DNA from: Embiotoca jacksoni
Lineage: Eukaryota > Chordata > Actinopteri > Embiotocidae
Direction: 5' to 3'
Length of the DNA stretch: 64,000 bases
Assembly: GCA_022577435.1 (NCBI GenBank)
Contig: JAKOON010000008.1
Span: forward strand, 18,555,501-18,619,500
Part shown: positions 15,101-23,654 of the stretch, in pieces
How positions within the stretch are numbered: the stretch's first letter is position 1
Layout: every line of letters begins with the position of its first letter
Made by a program: the position numbers and the translations under genes
Notes under the pieces: generated by a model
Told to the model about the DNA's origin: nothing
The model's database searches: none
Seen by the model: only the letters and a program-made list of their open reading frames with translations

Positions 15101-18100
15101 CTGCAGGTCGCCTGGATGAAACAGCTGCGAGTCATTTAGTCCAAGTTTCCCACATGCTTTCAGGAACACATTCACGTTATCCTGAAGTACCAAAACGGGA
15201 GAAAGTGATAGTGTAGAAAACTATAGAATCAGATGTTGATGTTGTTTGGGATTAACTTGCAAAATGACCAATTTCTGACACTCTCGTTAACTATCTTGGA
15301 CAGGTAAATCAAATCCAGATTTTAAGTTAGGCAGTGAAAACAGAGCTGTCAGCAGGATAATTTAGGTGAACAACATAAGATGCTACTTGGTTGTTTGTCA
15401 CGGTCACCGTAAGACTAGAGCGTCTTTGAAAGCTTTCTGCTATTTTTGAAATGATAAGTCATTTTAGGAACACCATGATTGTAGCATCTCGCTCTCTCAC
15501 TTAAGGGTTCGTCAGATGAAGCCTCGGTAGCCTCTAGTGGCAAAACCGCAGGGTGTAATATTTAGTTTTAAAACAAAACAATTTGATGATCAAAAATAAT
15601 TCATTGTTCCATTTCCCATGCAAAATAATACACTTTAACCTGAAATAAAAGTGAAACATTTACTATGATCAAGCACTAATGTCATTTCAACGCTAGAGAA
15701 CATTTACTGTACTTATACTTTTACTGACACCTATGCTAAATGTTAGCATTCATGTTAAGTATATATAATCAGTTTTTTGAAGATTAAAACATGAAAACAC
15801 ACCAGTAGGGTCCTTTAGGCAGTCAAAGTAAATGCTGATTCTCTGCTGCATTTCACAGCTCCCCATCACTCCTGCATCCACTACTGGGCTCTGTCTCTTT
15901 ACTGGCCCCTAATGGGAGGCTGCAATTGATCTTTTCCTCCTCTTGCTTTGGGCAGTTTTGGCAGTTATACTTGCATGAAGTCATTAAAACAGCCTGAAGC
16001 CAAAATAAAAAAATCTTAATTTGCATTGAGGCCCAATGAAAAAAAAAAATTGCATATTCAGCAGTTGGACTGCTGCACTGAAATGTAGTTTCAGGTTCAA
16101 ACAAGAGGAGCTGTGCCTCTAGCAGGAAGCCACACATGTCACCACTTCCTGGCGAGCAGGTGCCTTCTTATTTCCTGATGTACTTTAATCCTACACAGAC
16201 AGACACAAACACGTTGGCTGAGGTGTAAAGTCTGACACTCACCAGGCCAGCAATGGGAGTAGAGAGCCTGTTCACTTTCTTGATGATACCAGATTTCAAC
16301 TTGTTGATTAGGCTGAGAGTAAACAAGAAATTAACAAACTGATTAAAAATGTCAGCTTCAAACTGCAAATATTTGAGAACCAATATCTGTATCAACAGGG
16401 ATCCATTTCACAAAAGACAAGTGGGGCTTCATAATCTTGAATTCAACTTCCCATATAGAAATTACATTTAAAAAATAAAAATAAATGCAAGACTGCATCG
16501 TGGATAAAGCAGCACAAGCTTTAAGCCAACTTCTACAACTAAACGTTGGACTAACCTGCTAGTTTATGCTTGCTGCCTAAAAGCTTCAGATTTGTTGGCC
16601 TAATTGTTTCTTGTAGCTTTCAGGAGATGATATAAAACTAAGCAGTTATTTATACTGTGCTCTGTATAATAACAAATTTAAAAAAAAAAAAGACTTGCAC
16701 ACTACAGACTTTACAGAAACAGAAAGTCGATGTAGAAAAAAAAAAATCATATCCGAAGGTTTGTATTACACATTATTTAATTCATGCATGCTTATCTTAA
16801 ACCTGTAAATTGCAGGGCTTTTACTATGAATAAATGTCACACTGTGAAGTTTTTAAATCGTGTGTCTGGCGAGACATGCCCGAGCTGACCACATAAATGC
16901 ACAGTAGGCATGCTCTATGGGCAGATCATGTGCACCAGAGACTTCTGCTAACTTCTATTCATCACAATGCTAACTTGAATGCGGATAAAATAATAATATA
17001 GTACAATTGTGTAGCTCATCTACAATCTTTTACACTTTCCAAATGGTTTTGTAACACATGGATCAAATGCTTGTCATTTCTTATGGTTTGTGATGCTTTT
17101 TATTTCATTTATCCGCCATTTCACAGCCGCAACAGTAGCGACAAAGTAGGCTATGGTGGAGCCTATGACGTCAGCGTGTGTTGACAAGGTCTTTGTAATT
17201 ACACTCACTGGCAGAAGGGGGAAAGAAAAGTTCCACATTCCAGGTTTAACTTTCATGTTCAAAGATACTGAGCAACCTGCAGAGTTGCTTTACGGTTTAT
17301 TAAAGTTGGTTCAGAGCAACTGCTAAAAAAAAATGTATCTAACAATTTAGCCTACTTACACTCACCACTTGTTGGTTTGAAAGATACATCAGCTTAAATT
17401 CAATTCTTTGAAACCAAAAGTGATTTGTGAAAAAAATTTAAAAAAATAAATCACAAAACAAAATCAAGTTTGAGCGTCATGACTCACTCGCAGAGCAGGA
17501 CTCCATTCTCTAAGGCAGCACGGAAGTTGTTGCAACCAAACAATTTTCCAGTCACTTCCTAAAAGAAAAAAAAAAAGAAACAGCACTCACTTGATCTGAA
17601 GTGCATTTGTTTTTGTTGCCATCAACATATATGATTCAACACAGTCTACAGCAACCCACTAGTGACAAACACTTTTCCACACAGTAAATGCTGCAATGAG
17701 AACTGCGCAACTACATTTTCAGATTATTTATTGCCTGAAACATGCATGAGCTGCTCCAGATGTGTTGTTTTATCAGCTGCTGATAAAAAAAATGATGATT
17801 TTGAGTGTATGGTCTGTAAATGCAAACAGACAGCTGAGAAAGGCCTTTCATTTTAATTTAAAGGTGGGAAGTAAAAATAGGATTTTAGACTGGACCCTGA
17901 TATATTGACCTGACAGATAGTACAGACAAGTTGGTTTTGGTGCATACACAAATTAAGCAACACCAACATCTCCCACGGTCAGTAATCAGCAGTACTGAAC
18001 CGAAGAAAAAAAAAAAAACAATAACAAAAAAACATAATTTTTATTGAACCCAACACAGTTCATAAACTGCAGTGCAGTAGATGCAGTGTTAAAAGTATTT

Positions 18101-19427
18101 TAAATCAAACTAATTCGATTGTTAAAGAATGAGTTGGTGCTTTATGTGCCCAGAGTAATAAACAAATTCAGTTCGGTGGCAGTTTCTGAACAAAAACTAT
18201 GGCAAAAATGTTGAACACGTAGCCCAAGTTGAAGTTAATTAAAATACTCCTTTGGTCCAAAAGGCATACGTTCCATTTTTTGTAATTGCTGTCAAATGAA
18301 AAACAAAGTTAATTATGGGAACTGGGTACCTTCCCGATTTTTGCTTTAATTGTTGAAAAAATCTTCAGCTGCAGCAAAAAAGCTAATTACCACAAAATAT
18401 ATCCAGAGCAAAAATTATTCTAAATAAAAAAAATTTAAAAAAAATTATTAAGAGAAGCAGACAAACAGTCAAAAGGCGTTTTTGGTCAAAACAAAGAACA
18501 CAACATAACCTAGATGATTTTACATGGCAAGAGCAGGCAAAAGGGAAGAGGGCTTTGTAATGAGGACATAAAACTGGGACTATTAAGGTCCGGCTCCATA
18601 ATAACTAACTGAGGGCCCCAAAAGGCTTTGCTTCTCACTAATTAGTCCCCCCAGGAATCCACAATTACAATTCATTTTTAGTGGAGCTGGGCAGTGGGTA
18701 TGGAGCCGATGCTTCTCAGTGGAATCAAACAAACAGTGCAGTGCAAGGTTAACACAATAAAACACAATGTGGCACTGTGGTATTTTGTAAGTCCTGTAGC
18801 AGAAAACCTTAATTGGACATTTCAGTAAACAATAGTCCTTAAGAACCCACAGATTAAATGAATTTCAACCAAATGTTTCTTAGTTGTGACTTGCAAACTC
18901 CTTCACTTATCAAACAGGATTTTCCCATATCCAGAAGGATCAAAAGGAGTCCATTATATCACCCAGGATGAAAAAATGGGCATCAATATTGAATCAGTCT
19001 GTTTCAGTCCTAAAAAGTAGTGATAGAATAATCAAGAGCTGCAATGATCTGCCAATAATCAGAGACAAATTGAAAAATTGCAGTCATTTTAAGCAATATT
19101 GTCAAACATTTGTTGATTCCAGCTTCTAAAAAAGGAGATTTGAAGCTTTTGTGTCACAAATAATACTTTACTTTTATAGACAAAGTTGAATGAACAATAA
19201 TGGAAGTTAATCTCACTTGCAGCTAGTTAAATCAAAGAAACTTCATATGGAAAAGGCTATTTAAAACCTGAAGAGCACCTACTGAAAACTTGGACCGTGC
19301 TGCTTCTGTTTCACCAGAAGCTAAATTGTCTATTTACATAATTTAGAAGCGCCTGATCCATTCTTATTTCTTTTTGAGTCCGGCAGGCGTTGAGAAAACA
19401 TTTACATATAATTGCAGCTAGCACTGT

Positions 19428-19473
<46 letters not shown>

Positions 19474-20594
19474 AACAATTTCTGGATGCTTGAATAATAT
19501 GGAAGCTTATTATCGTGCAACCTGTAGTAGGGAATATTAGTGCAAACACATTTCCATTGTGATTTGGGCACAAGGGAAGAGTTTATTACAACTATTTAAA
19601 AAGCAGCATGCCCTTCTTTCCAACACACACACACACACACACACCACTGTTCACCCATTCTTTCATCCTCAGCGCAGGAAAATAGACGAGTAAAATTGCC
19701 ACAGGCTTCCTGCCAAGAGAGCTGTGGACCAAATTTTCATAATGATCTACTCAGACACAAGTGACATTAATGGTCCCATTTAGAGGTGGTCGACATTGAG
19801 TGCCCACATTTTACAAGCCACATTCATTGGTTATGATTTAAGAATAACAACTTCCACAATGCTTGGACAGGAGAAGCCAGAAACAACCTAGAAACTGCAT
19901 TGATACAAAACCACATCCTCCACAATGCATGTTTGGTAAAGCCTGCATAAAGCATGTGCCACAGCTGTGTGCAAAGAGCCACAAGAGCAAATCTGACACA
20001 TCCATTACATAATTTTAATGAATGTACAGACACCAAAAAACTAAACTCTTAGTGTAAGGCATGGTATTGCATATTTTATTTTAAACAATACCTTATTATC
20101 TGGTTTGTGTTTGAATTTCCCTCTGAAGCCACACCAGTGCTGCAGTCAAATCATTTTTTATCTGAACTACCACAAAGCTAGGTCAGACAGGGTTTCCTCT
20201 GTAGCAGGAGACACACTCCGACCTGAGTTTTATCAAGTTGTTTTGCATTTGAACTTAAAGATACTTCTCTAAACTTTGTTTGACAGTGTTGAATGTGAGC
20301 CATTTAAAATATGGCTATACAGTAGTTAAAAAAATTGTGAGCTCTGTGATGATACAAACAAGGCACAGGTGATCTTTCATGGCTGCCAATGATTAGTTTA
20401 TCAATTATCTTTCTGATTAATCTACAGAGTTGTTTGCACGGGATTAAGTGACGAGGAGCACAAATAGCTGCACGTCTCTGAAACAAATAAAGATGGAAAG
20501 AGAGTGATCAAAGTGAACCATGTACCTCAATCCAGCGCTGAGCCTCGTCGAATGCGTCTGCACACCTGATACTGGTCTGCTGGCGCCACTCCAT
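84..20594 (-). CDS. lmo7: LIM domain only protein 7, 21 coding exons, 3' part beyond window
   Basis: LMO7 is an actin- and junction-associated scaffold (afadin/alpha-actinin partner, also reported at the nuclear envelope with emerin). The join is 20594-20526, 17558-17488, 16312-16243, 15181-15075, 14559-14529, 11960-11847, 11753-11588, 10804-10669, 9354-9046, 7569-7510, 6824-6665, 6220-6072, 5907-5721, 5594-5028, 4021-3677, 3150-3036, 2435-2274, 2142-1967, 1844-1790, 321-296 and 191-84, totalling 3,183 nt. Seen directly: open frame throughout, consistent phases and GT-AG introns. From family knowledge: CH domain at residues about 12-125, PDZ at about 850-937, coiled-coil start at about 1040. 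The PDZ argues for LMO7 against LIMCH1. The C-terminal LIM domain is outside the window. The start is chosen for its strong context (A at -3, G at +4) and an in-frame TGA 21 nt upstream. Paralogue a/b is unresolved. Confidence 0.95.
233..253. repeat. (CA)10 microsatellite
   Basis: Lies in the intron between lmo7 exons 20 and 21, about 42 nt upstream of the exon 21 acceptor on the gene strand. Confidence 0.95.
296..321 (-). CDS. lmo7: lmo7 coding exon 20 (26-nt micro-exon)
   Basis: Residues 1017-1025, reading GGSESAISD, the equivalent of the human QGSSDSVVPD stretch just before the coiled coil. Acceptor TCTCTCACGCAG, donor GAT|GTAAGT. Only 26 nt long. Confidence 0.85.
322..1789 (-). other. 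lmo7 intron between exons 19 and 20
   Basis: A 1.47-kb intron. ORFs on either strand are short and unlike any family I know. No repeat was recognised. Confidence 0.6.
1790..1844 (-). CDS. lmo7: lmo7 coding exon 19 (short linker exon)
   Basis: Residues 999-1017, reading GKVMGGELSDNPRTARSK. The acceptor (GGTAATGCAG) has a poor pyrimidine tract, so this is the least certain exon. Its phase (0 in, 1 out) joins exon 18 to exon 20 without a break. Confidence 0.65.
1967..2142 (-). CDS. lmo7: lmo7 coding exon 18 (post-PDZ linker)
   Basis: Residues 940-998. It begins DWSTSEGSLHSQPGQ and ends SQLNGQTDD, with acceptor TTTTTAATTAG and donor GAT|GTAAGC. It is not recognised by homology, but the phase fits on both sides and 58 codons are open with no alternative frame surviving. 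Confidence 0.8.
2274..2435 (-). CDS. lmo7: lmo7 coding exon 17 (second half of PDZ domain)
   Basis: Residues 886-939. GSPAELCRLCVDDEIVAVD is the PDZ core (GSPAExxxLxVDDEIxAIN in human LMO7). It is followed by SYSQWKDKMASALQTGNL and MDICRHGNK, equivalent to W-E-E-A-M-x-x-A-x-x-TGxLxMDVRRYGK. Acceptor CCTCCCTCAG; donor G|GTGAGA. Confidence 0.96.
2436..3035 (-). other. intron inside the PDZ coding region
   Basis: A 600-bp, AT-rich intron that splits the PDZ domain after residue 885 in phase 1. Nothing further recognised. Confidence 0.6.
3036..3150 (-). CDS. lmo7: lmo7 coding exon 16 (first half of PDZ domain)
   Basis: Residues 848-886. It reads SDMRVSLTLKPNSVPDFGF, then HWDTTGARITFIQPG, aligning with human LMO7 SDMRISIxxxPxxSLDFGFxIKWDxxGIFVxSVxxG. 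DFGF occupies the carboxylate-binding loop position of the PDZ. The 115-nt length is not a multiple of 3. Its acceptor tract is a (GT)n microsatellite. Confidence 0.95.
3162..3183. repeat. (CA)11 microsatellite abutting the PDZ exon
   Basis: A perfect CA run on the plus strand, (GT)n on the coding strand of lmo7. It ends 12 nt before the 3' splice site of exon 16. Confidence 0.97.
3330..3525. repeat. dispersed fish repeat, probably Tc1/mariner-type terminal part
   Basis: The sequence runs through 'caacatttgatatgttgtct' and 'gcattctgttttaattta' and ends with 'cccaacttttttggaaac' and 'gggttgta'. I recall the same order in many teleost genomes. The family name is from memory; the repeat status is more certain. 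It sits in the intron before the PDZ exon. Confidence 0.6.
3677..4021 (-). CDS. lmo7: lmo7 coding exon 15 (linker before PDZ)
   Basis: Residues 733-847 (345 nt, phase 0 at both ends). Basic, serine-rich beginning (SPSKSSLRRQS), Q/N-rich middle and low conservation. Acceptor CATCTCCAG, donor AAG|GTATGT. Assigned by continuity of frame into the PDZ exon. Confidence 0.85.
4022..5027 (-). other. lmo7 intron between exons 14 and 15
   Basis: About 1 kb, AT-rich, with no recognised repeat or embedded gene. Confidence 0.6.
5028..5594 (-). CDS. lmo7: lmo7 coding exon 14 (large linker exon)
   Basis: Residues 544-732, the largest exon (567 nt, phase 0 at both ends). The C-terminal part SASLPRGYRQSEGSSRL and ITARPFGTKQSTVSSLQR matches the human LMO7 block ASLPRSYRKxDxxRLTS...TPRPFGxQxxxISSLPR. 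The N-terminal part is unconserved and S/T-rich. Confidence 0.93.
5721..5907 (-). CDS. lmo7: lmo7 coding exon 13 (S/T/P-rich linker)
   Basis: Residues 481-543. A serine/proline-rich stretch with YPAHRPYSTSPPSKSSSS and an alanine/leucine-rich end. No domain is seen. It is supported by phase (62 full codons after one carried base), acceptor CCAATTCCCCAG and donor CAG|GTGAGT. Likely disordered. Confidence 0.8.
6072..6220 (-). CDS. lmo7: lmo7 coding exon 12 (DLTKWKNRRR motif)
   Basis: Residues 432-481. It begins DLTKWKNRRRSTNSDQRRK, closely matching human LMO7 DLAKWKDRRKS and LIMCH1 DLARWKSRRRS. This basic helical segment is one of the best conserved linker blocks of the family. Donor AG|GTACGC. 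Confidence 0.92.
6221..6664 (-). other. lmo7 intron between exons 11 and 12
   Basis: 444 bp. It falls exactly inside the WQD|DL motif. Nothing else recognised. Confidence 0.6.
6665..6824 (-). CDS. lmo7: lmo7 coding exon 11 (linker ending in WQD)
   Basis: Residues 378-431. An acidic, low-complexity linker (GEGQDTGEENLENGGEA) ends with MWQD, the first half of the family motif (K)WQDDLxKWKxRR completed by exon 12. A T16 run forms part of the polypyrimidine region upstream of the acceptor. Confidence 0.85.
6825..7509 (-). other. lmo7 intron between exons 10 and 11
   Basis: 685 bp. It contains an A16 run at 6840-6855, which reads as a T16 pyrimidine tract for the exon 11 acceptor. Confidence 0.6.
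7510..7569 (-). CDS. lmo7: lmo7 coding exon 10 (60-nt cassette-like exon)
   Basis: Residues 358-378, reading AYQIQVRPERPVQVNPGWI. Acceptor GGTTCTGTAG, strong donor TTG|GTAAGT. It is 60 nt long with matched phases, so it can be included or skipped without a frameshift. It is assigned to lmo7 by phase, splice signals and position rather than by clear homology. Confidence 0.75.
7570..9045 (-). other. lmo7 intron between exons 9 and 10
   Basis: 1.48 kb. A 114-codon minus-strand ORF (8208-8552) follows an AG but does not fit as an exon (see rejected items). A short inverted repeat GCTAGT...ACTAGC lies near 8.70 kb. Confidence 0.55.
9046..9354 (-). CDS. lmo7: lmo7 coding exon 9 (acidic linker with WTPEEE motif)
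   Basis: Residues 255-358. It carries an acidic cluster (LSEEDSEDDYTEAD) and then QYWTPEEEIRVRRIYLGSQ followed by RPWYRKMQ, a segment also found in long LMO7/LIMCH1 forms. The donor AAG|GTCTGT is weak. The exon is 309 nt with phase 2 at both ends, so skipping it would keep the frame. Confidence 0.85.
9355..10668 (-). other. lmo7 intron between exons 8 and 9
   Basis: 1.31 kb of AT-rich intron. No repeat or gene recognised. Confidence 0.6.
10669..10804 (-). CDS. lmo7: lmo7 coding exon 8 (linker)
   Basis: Residues 210-255. It starts GCGSDAEAEQVF, echoing the human LMO7 G-x-x-SDxxxE-F stretch. It ends near PPPLLWKKRGRQ, aligned with the family PAPLRKKK patch. Leaves two bases (AG) for the next exon. 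Confidence 0.85.
10805..11587 (-). other. lmo7 intron between exons 7 and 8
   Basis: 783 bp. Nothing recognised apart from short T and A runs. Confidence 0.6.
11588..11753 (-). CDS. lmo7: lmo7 coding exon 7 (linker, KREDS motif)
   Basis: Residues 155-210. It contains DGGYRECRSPERWE and YKREDSVDSIESLGSRAL, matching the LMO7/LIMCH1 pattern RDSGYxDxxxxER then (K/R)xDSxxSxxSxGSR. The acceptor is set at ...GAATCCAG because only that site keeps phase 0. An AG 8 nt further in (CTCTAG) would break the frame. Confidence 0.9.
11847..11960 (-). CDS. lmo7: lmo7 coding exon 6 (end of CH domain)
   Basis: Residues 117-154. It reads VLITIYWLGRKA, then YSGPQLNLKAFEGLLG, the conserved C-terminal helix of the LMO7 CH region and its extension. 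The exon is 114 nt, phase 0 at both ends. A T35 run lies about 150 nt upstream on the coding strand. Confidence 0.95.
11961..14528 (-). other. lmo7 intron between exons 5 and 6
   Basis: 2.57 kb. It includes an A35 tract and a locally CpG-containing block at 12.30-12.61 kb with an 80-codon plus-strand ORF. The remainder is AT-rich and unremarkable. Confidence 0.6.
12110..12144. repeat. A35 homopolymer
   Basis: An uninterrupted A run on the plus strand (T on the gene strand), about 150 nt upstream of the exon 6 acceptor. Confidence 0.97.
14529..14559 (-). CDS. lmo7: lmo7 coding exon 5 (31-nt micro-exon in CH domain)
   Basis: Residues 106-116, encoding the short stretch HDESNRRLKN, where human LMO7 has a comparable R-R-x-KN segment before VLITxYWLG. 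Only 31 nt long, with acceptor TTTTTGTTTTAG and donor AAT|GTAAGT. Phases fit on both sides. Confidence 0.9.
14560..15074 (-). other. lmo7 intron between exons 4 and 5
   Basis: 515 bp with an A15 run near 14.69 kb. No other feature seen. Confidence 0.6.
15075..15181 (-). CDS. lmo7: lmo7 coding exon 4 (CH domain)
   Basis: Residues 71-106. It reads DNVNVFLKACGKLGL, then QLFHPGDLQDLSTRVTL, matching the family pattern DN-x-x-x-FL-x-x-C-x-x-LGL and QLFxPxDLQDxSxRVT. Acceptor TTGGTACTTCAG; donor CGG|GTAAAG. The final codon GG? is completed to glycine by exon 5. Confidence 0.95.
15182..16242 (-). other. lmo7 intron between exons 3 and 4
   Basis: 1.06 kb. A segment near 15.48-15.56 kb ('gcctctagtggcaaaaccgc') has the look of a dispersed repeat, but I cannot name it. 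Confidence 0.5.
16243..16312 (-). CDS. lmo7: lmo7 coding exon 3 (CH domain core)
   Basis: Residues 47-70. With the two bases carried over it reads DLINKLKSGIIKKVNRL then STPIAGL, nearly identical to the vertebrate LMO7/LIMCH1 CH signature (LINxxKPGxxKKxNRLxTPIAGL). Donor CTG|GTGAGT, ending in phase 0. This is the most diagnostic CH exon. Confidence 0.96.
16313..17487 (-). other. lmo7 intron between exons 2 and 3
   Basis: 1.18 kb, AT-rich, short A runs only. Confidence 0.6.
17488..17558 (-). CDS. lmo7: lmo7 coding exon 2 (CH domain)
   Basis: Residues 24-47 (last codon split). The peptide EVTGKLFG followed by FRAALENGVLLC is the second segment of the LMO7-type CH domain (family pattern F-R-x-x-LENG-x-LLC). 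The acceptor follows a long T/C tract. Donor is GA|GTGAGT, leaving two bases of a codon. Confidence 0.93.
19430..19471. repeat. A42 homopolymer
   Basis: An uninterrupted A run on the plus strand. It could be the tail of an old retroposed element, but the sequence before it was not recognised. Confidence 0.95.
19623..19644. repeat. (AC)11 microsatellite
   Basis: A perfect dinucleotide run in the first coding intron of lmo7. Confidence 0.95.
20526..20594 (-). CDS. lmo7: lmo7 coding exon 1 (N-terminus, start of CH domain)
   Basis: It encodes residues 1-23, beginning MEWRQQ and ending FDEAQRWIE, which matches the known LMO7/LIMCH1 opening helix (F-x-EAQ-x-WIE). Donor is GAG|GTACAT, ending in phase 0. 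Kozak context AAGATGG is strong. Confidence 0.92.
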
Positions 20595-20626
20595 CTTAAT
20601 CTTCTGAGCGAGTCAAAGGCACAACT
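20595..20626 (-). other. lmo7: 5' UTR part of the first coding exon of lmo7
   Basis: This runs from the inferred acceptor to the ATG. It contains an in-frame TGA at 20615-20613, so translation is unlikely to begin further upstream on this transcript form. Longer LMO7 forms from distant 5' exons are known in mammals, and none was recognised here. Confidence 0.55.
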
Positions 20627-20818
20627 CTAATGGAAGGGCAAAAGAGTTAACAATTCCTGACACTAATTAATTATGGAGCACGGAAGCGCGCAATGAACCA
20701 CCACCAAGATTATCAAATAAATTAAATTCATGTCAGCAAACATCGAGAAAAGTCACGCAATATGATTTAGAAAACACAACTTGAAGGCAACTTGTTCAGT
20801 AACCTGGCGCGGTTTGTT

Positions 20819-20842
20819 TGTGTGTGTGTGTGTGTGTGTGTG
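20819..20842. repeat. (TG)12 microsatellite
   Basis: A perfect TG run just inside the inferred leader intron of lmo7, beginning 9 nt past its donor. Confidence 0.95.
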
Positions 20843-20851
20843 GCTGCTCAC

Positions 20852-20940
20852 CGGTCAAAGTTCCCCACTAATTGACATCCACCTAATGACTGGACACTGC
20901 GCTCTTCTGCCTCTGACTTTCCGTCACCGACAAGTTCCGC
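20852..20940 (-). other. lmo7: probable 5' non-coding exon of lmo7 (5' end not fixed)
   Basis: On the minus strand a good donor (ACCG|GTGAGC, exon end at 20852) precedes a (GT)12 intron tract and, about 225 nt on, an acceptor CCCTTCCATTAG ending at 20627. This implies a leader exon just upstream with its 5' end near 20.93-20.95 kb. No TATA box is obvious. The exon is inferred from splice signals only. Confidence 0.5.
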
Positions 20941-23149
20941 TTATTGTGTAAAGAGGAGAGAAAGGACTCCTCCCACAAAAAAACCCACAAAAAACACATG
21001 CAAAGTATTTTTGGTAAAGTGAAACCGAGAGGAAACAAAGGAAGGGAGCGTCATCGACCCTCTGGCGGCCTGTCGGTGTACAACACTGGGGCCAGGAGCC
21101 CACTGAAGGAATTACAAGGCAAGAGACGTTTATTTAAGCACCTTTAAAACACATAGGCAGTTCATAGTGTATAATACAGTACATTAAACCACAATATAGT
21201 TATGAATATATTATAATGTAAGTATCAAAAGGAAACATGAAATGTATTGCCCAATGTGATCAAGATGATACAATTCTGGAGGAGAATGCAGAAACCATTA
21301 TTCAGTTATCTAGTTTTTTTCTTTCCTGCTCTTGGCCCTAAAGTTGCCCAGCTTTGATTTATTGTGTCTAGATTACAGAAAGGGTATCATTAATTACTCA
21401 ACTTGTGTTTTTTAAAAAATTATTATTGTAATTGTAGATGTAACTGCTACCACCAAACTGCTAGAACAGAAAAATATTCAAAGCACGTGACCTCGGATCG
21501 TTGTCTGCACATGACTACTTCGAAGTATTTTTTGTCACAACTGCGTCCTACATGAAAAAAGGACAAGTGCCGTGCATCATCATGTTGTTTCAGTCCTTAT
21601 TGAGCGTAGCTCTTCTCTTCTGTTGATTCAAACATCTAGTTTCATCTCATTGCCATCCGTGTGTGAAACGTAGGTCATGTAACCCATTACCTTCAGAGGA
21701 TGAGGAGCATTTAAATGGCGAATGTGTACTATTACGATTTTGTACAGACATGGATATAAAACAATCTGCTTGCTTCTAATTTGTTTATCCCCACATTTCC
21801 TGTAGTAGCTGCCAGATAAATGCGTAAAACATGACAGCATGTTTCCAGGGCAGGTCTCTTCATCAGCGTGCCTTTTATCCTGAAGAGATGAAGGATGGCC
21901 TGTGACAATGTTGCTCTCACACATGAACTGCATATGTCTATGAATAGAAAATAGTTTTGCTTCTGTATTTCCTTAAACGTCTGACAGCATAATGAGAATC
22001 TGGTGGGCAGGCCTCATCTTGCATTGCAGCACATGCTTACTCCAATCCAATTTCCTGCCAAATGTCCAAGGAGGTGCACTTTATAGAGAAGAAGGGCAGC
22101 GATGGAATCACACTATTGTAAAGTAAAATGAGAAGCAGAAGTGTAGGACGCCGTAGAAACTTTAATGAGATGCTGATTAAGAAGAAAGAACATTATGTGA
22201 ATCAATAATCTTCACACACCTTCTATTTATTAGCTAAACGTGGGAAATTAAAAGATAAATTCCTGCACCACCTGATACTCCACCAGAACAATAGGGATTA
22301 TGATTTCCCCCCCCCCCCCCCCCTTCAGTCCTAAATCCTCCAGCTCACTGTTGTAAGTACTTAAGAGTGAGAGTGTCCTGAATGTTCTGAAAATTTTACA
22401 CAAGCAGTTAGTTGCACTGTTTGCCAAACATCTTTGGAAACACACTTAAGGGCGCATCCACAGACACCACTCAACCATGTTCAATTCATTTCTGAAATCA
22501 TCAGGACACTTAGCAGCAGCAAGCTGTGACTGAGAGGACATCGACAGAATTTGCTCTGTTTCTGTACATCTGAGAAAGTATCTCCGGCTAAAAGGCTCCG
22601 TTCATTTTGTTGCGGTGCTTGATAGACGTTTCAATTATCTGAAGTTGTTGTTCGGGCTTCACGTGAGATCCTGATCACAGCTTTGGCTTCTGTGCCAGTA
22701 ACATGCTCTTTCCAAACGCAGAGAAATAGTAGGACACCGTGCCTGCACCATGCAACGCTAATTGATCTAGAAACTGAAAGACTGGCACACTTGAGAAAAC
22801 AGACTGGCTCATCATCTTCATTACAGACATGAGGGTTTGTTGCACATACTGATCCGCTAATTAGATGAGGAATAATAATATCAGTCCAAGTATGAACAGA
22901 TCATAACACACAAAGACGCAAATAATATCTCTGGCCCTGTGATGATTCCATAAGCTCTGTCCATAATGTGACATGATTTATCGTGTTTGTTGAACAGGAC
23001 CTGTTAAGACTGATTCAAGTAAAGCCTACGACTGCAATCGTTAATTCTAATGTATGCTGAATGTACAGTGTAAAGATAGGACACAGTCAAATGCACACAT
23101 CATCAGAAGATGGTGCTGTGGGTACAGGCTGCCTTTTCACTTCGGCATT
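20941..23149. other. flank upstream of lmo7
   Basis: The first 200 bp is relatively CpG-rich and should hold the lmo7 promoter. The rest has a C17 run at 22,307-22,323 and no recognised gene or repeat. Confidence 0.5.
22307..22323. repeat. C17 homopolymer
   Basis: An uninterrupted C run, unusual in this AT-rich flank. Confidence 0.97.
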
Positions 23150-23225
23150 TGACCAGGGATCGAACTACCAACGTTATAATTACAGGGCAACCCACTCTAC
23201 CCTCTGAGCCACAGCACAGATGAGA
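23150..23225 (-). mobile_element. tRNA-derived SINE head
   Basis: The minus strand reads TGTGGCTCAGAGGGTAGAG, then about 30 nt on GGTAGTTCGATCCCTGG. These are pol III A-box (TGGCTCAGNGG) and B-box (GTTCGATCCC) sequences at tRNA-like spacing. The order and wording fit the fish 'gtggctcag...ggttcgattcctgg' SINE. It is diverged, and no cloverleaf gene is claimed. Confidence 0.7.
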
Positions 23226-23654
23226 GGTGTGTTATTTACAATTAAGACAACATGATGAATACATATGTGGCACATACTGCATACACAGCTGTTTTGCAGT
23301 GTTTATCAGCAATAACAGTAACATTTGTTGATTTATGTTTTTGTCCGTGTTAGATATCACATTTATTATGCACAATGCCTCTTACAATGGTAACTTCTAT
23401 TCTCACAGCCATCAAACTCTGTTATCTTTGAGAAGGAGCAAGTTTAACACAGAGAATAACAAAAAAACAAAACAAAACAAAAAAGTTAAATGGTGGGGGA
23501 GTAAAAGAAAACAGAATAGAGATGACATGTATTTCGTTTTCCTTGTAGCATGATTTCCTATGAATACATCACCTTACCAGAGCTGAGGAAATAATCTATT
23601 GCATTTGACTACCAGTAGGTGTTGCTGTAACTCTGCATGTGCATGCATCATTTA

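Larger units (their letters stand above)
17559..20525 (-). other. lmo7 first coding intron
   Basis: 2.97 kb, the longest intron in view. It contains the A42 tract at 19.43 kb and a (CA)11 run at 19.62 kb. No embedded gene recognised. Confidence 0.6.

Noticed and set aside
19311..19571. 86-codon minus-strand ORF with a run of phenylalanines
   Set aside because: The poly-F is simply the A42 homopolymer read on the other strand.
84..20594. Assignment of the gene to limch1
   Set aside because: LIMCH1 shares the CH, WQDDL and coiled-coil blocks but has no PDZ. Here exons 16-17 encode a clear PDZ like that of LMO7.
23150..23225. A functional tRNA gene
   Set aside because: Only A-box and B-box-like words remain. 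No acceptor stem, anticodon stem or complete cloverleaf can be drawn, so it is a SINE head.
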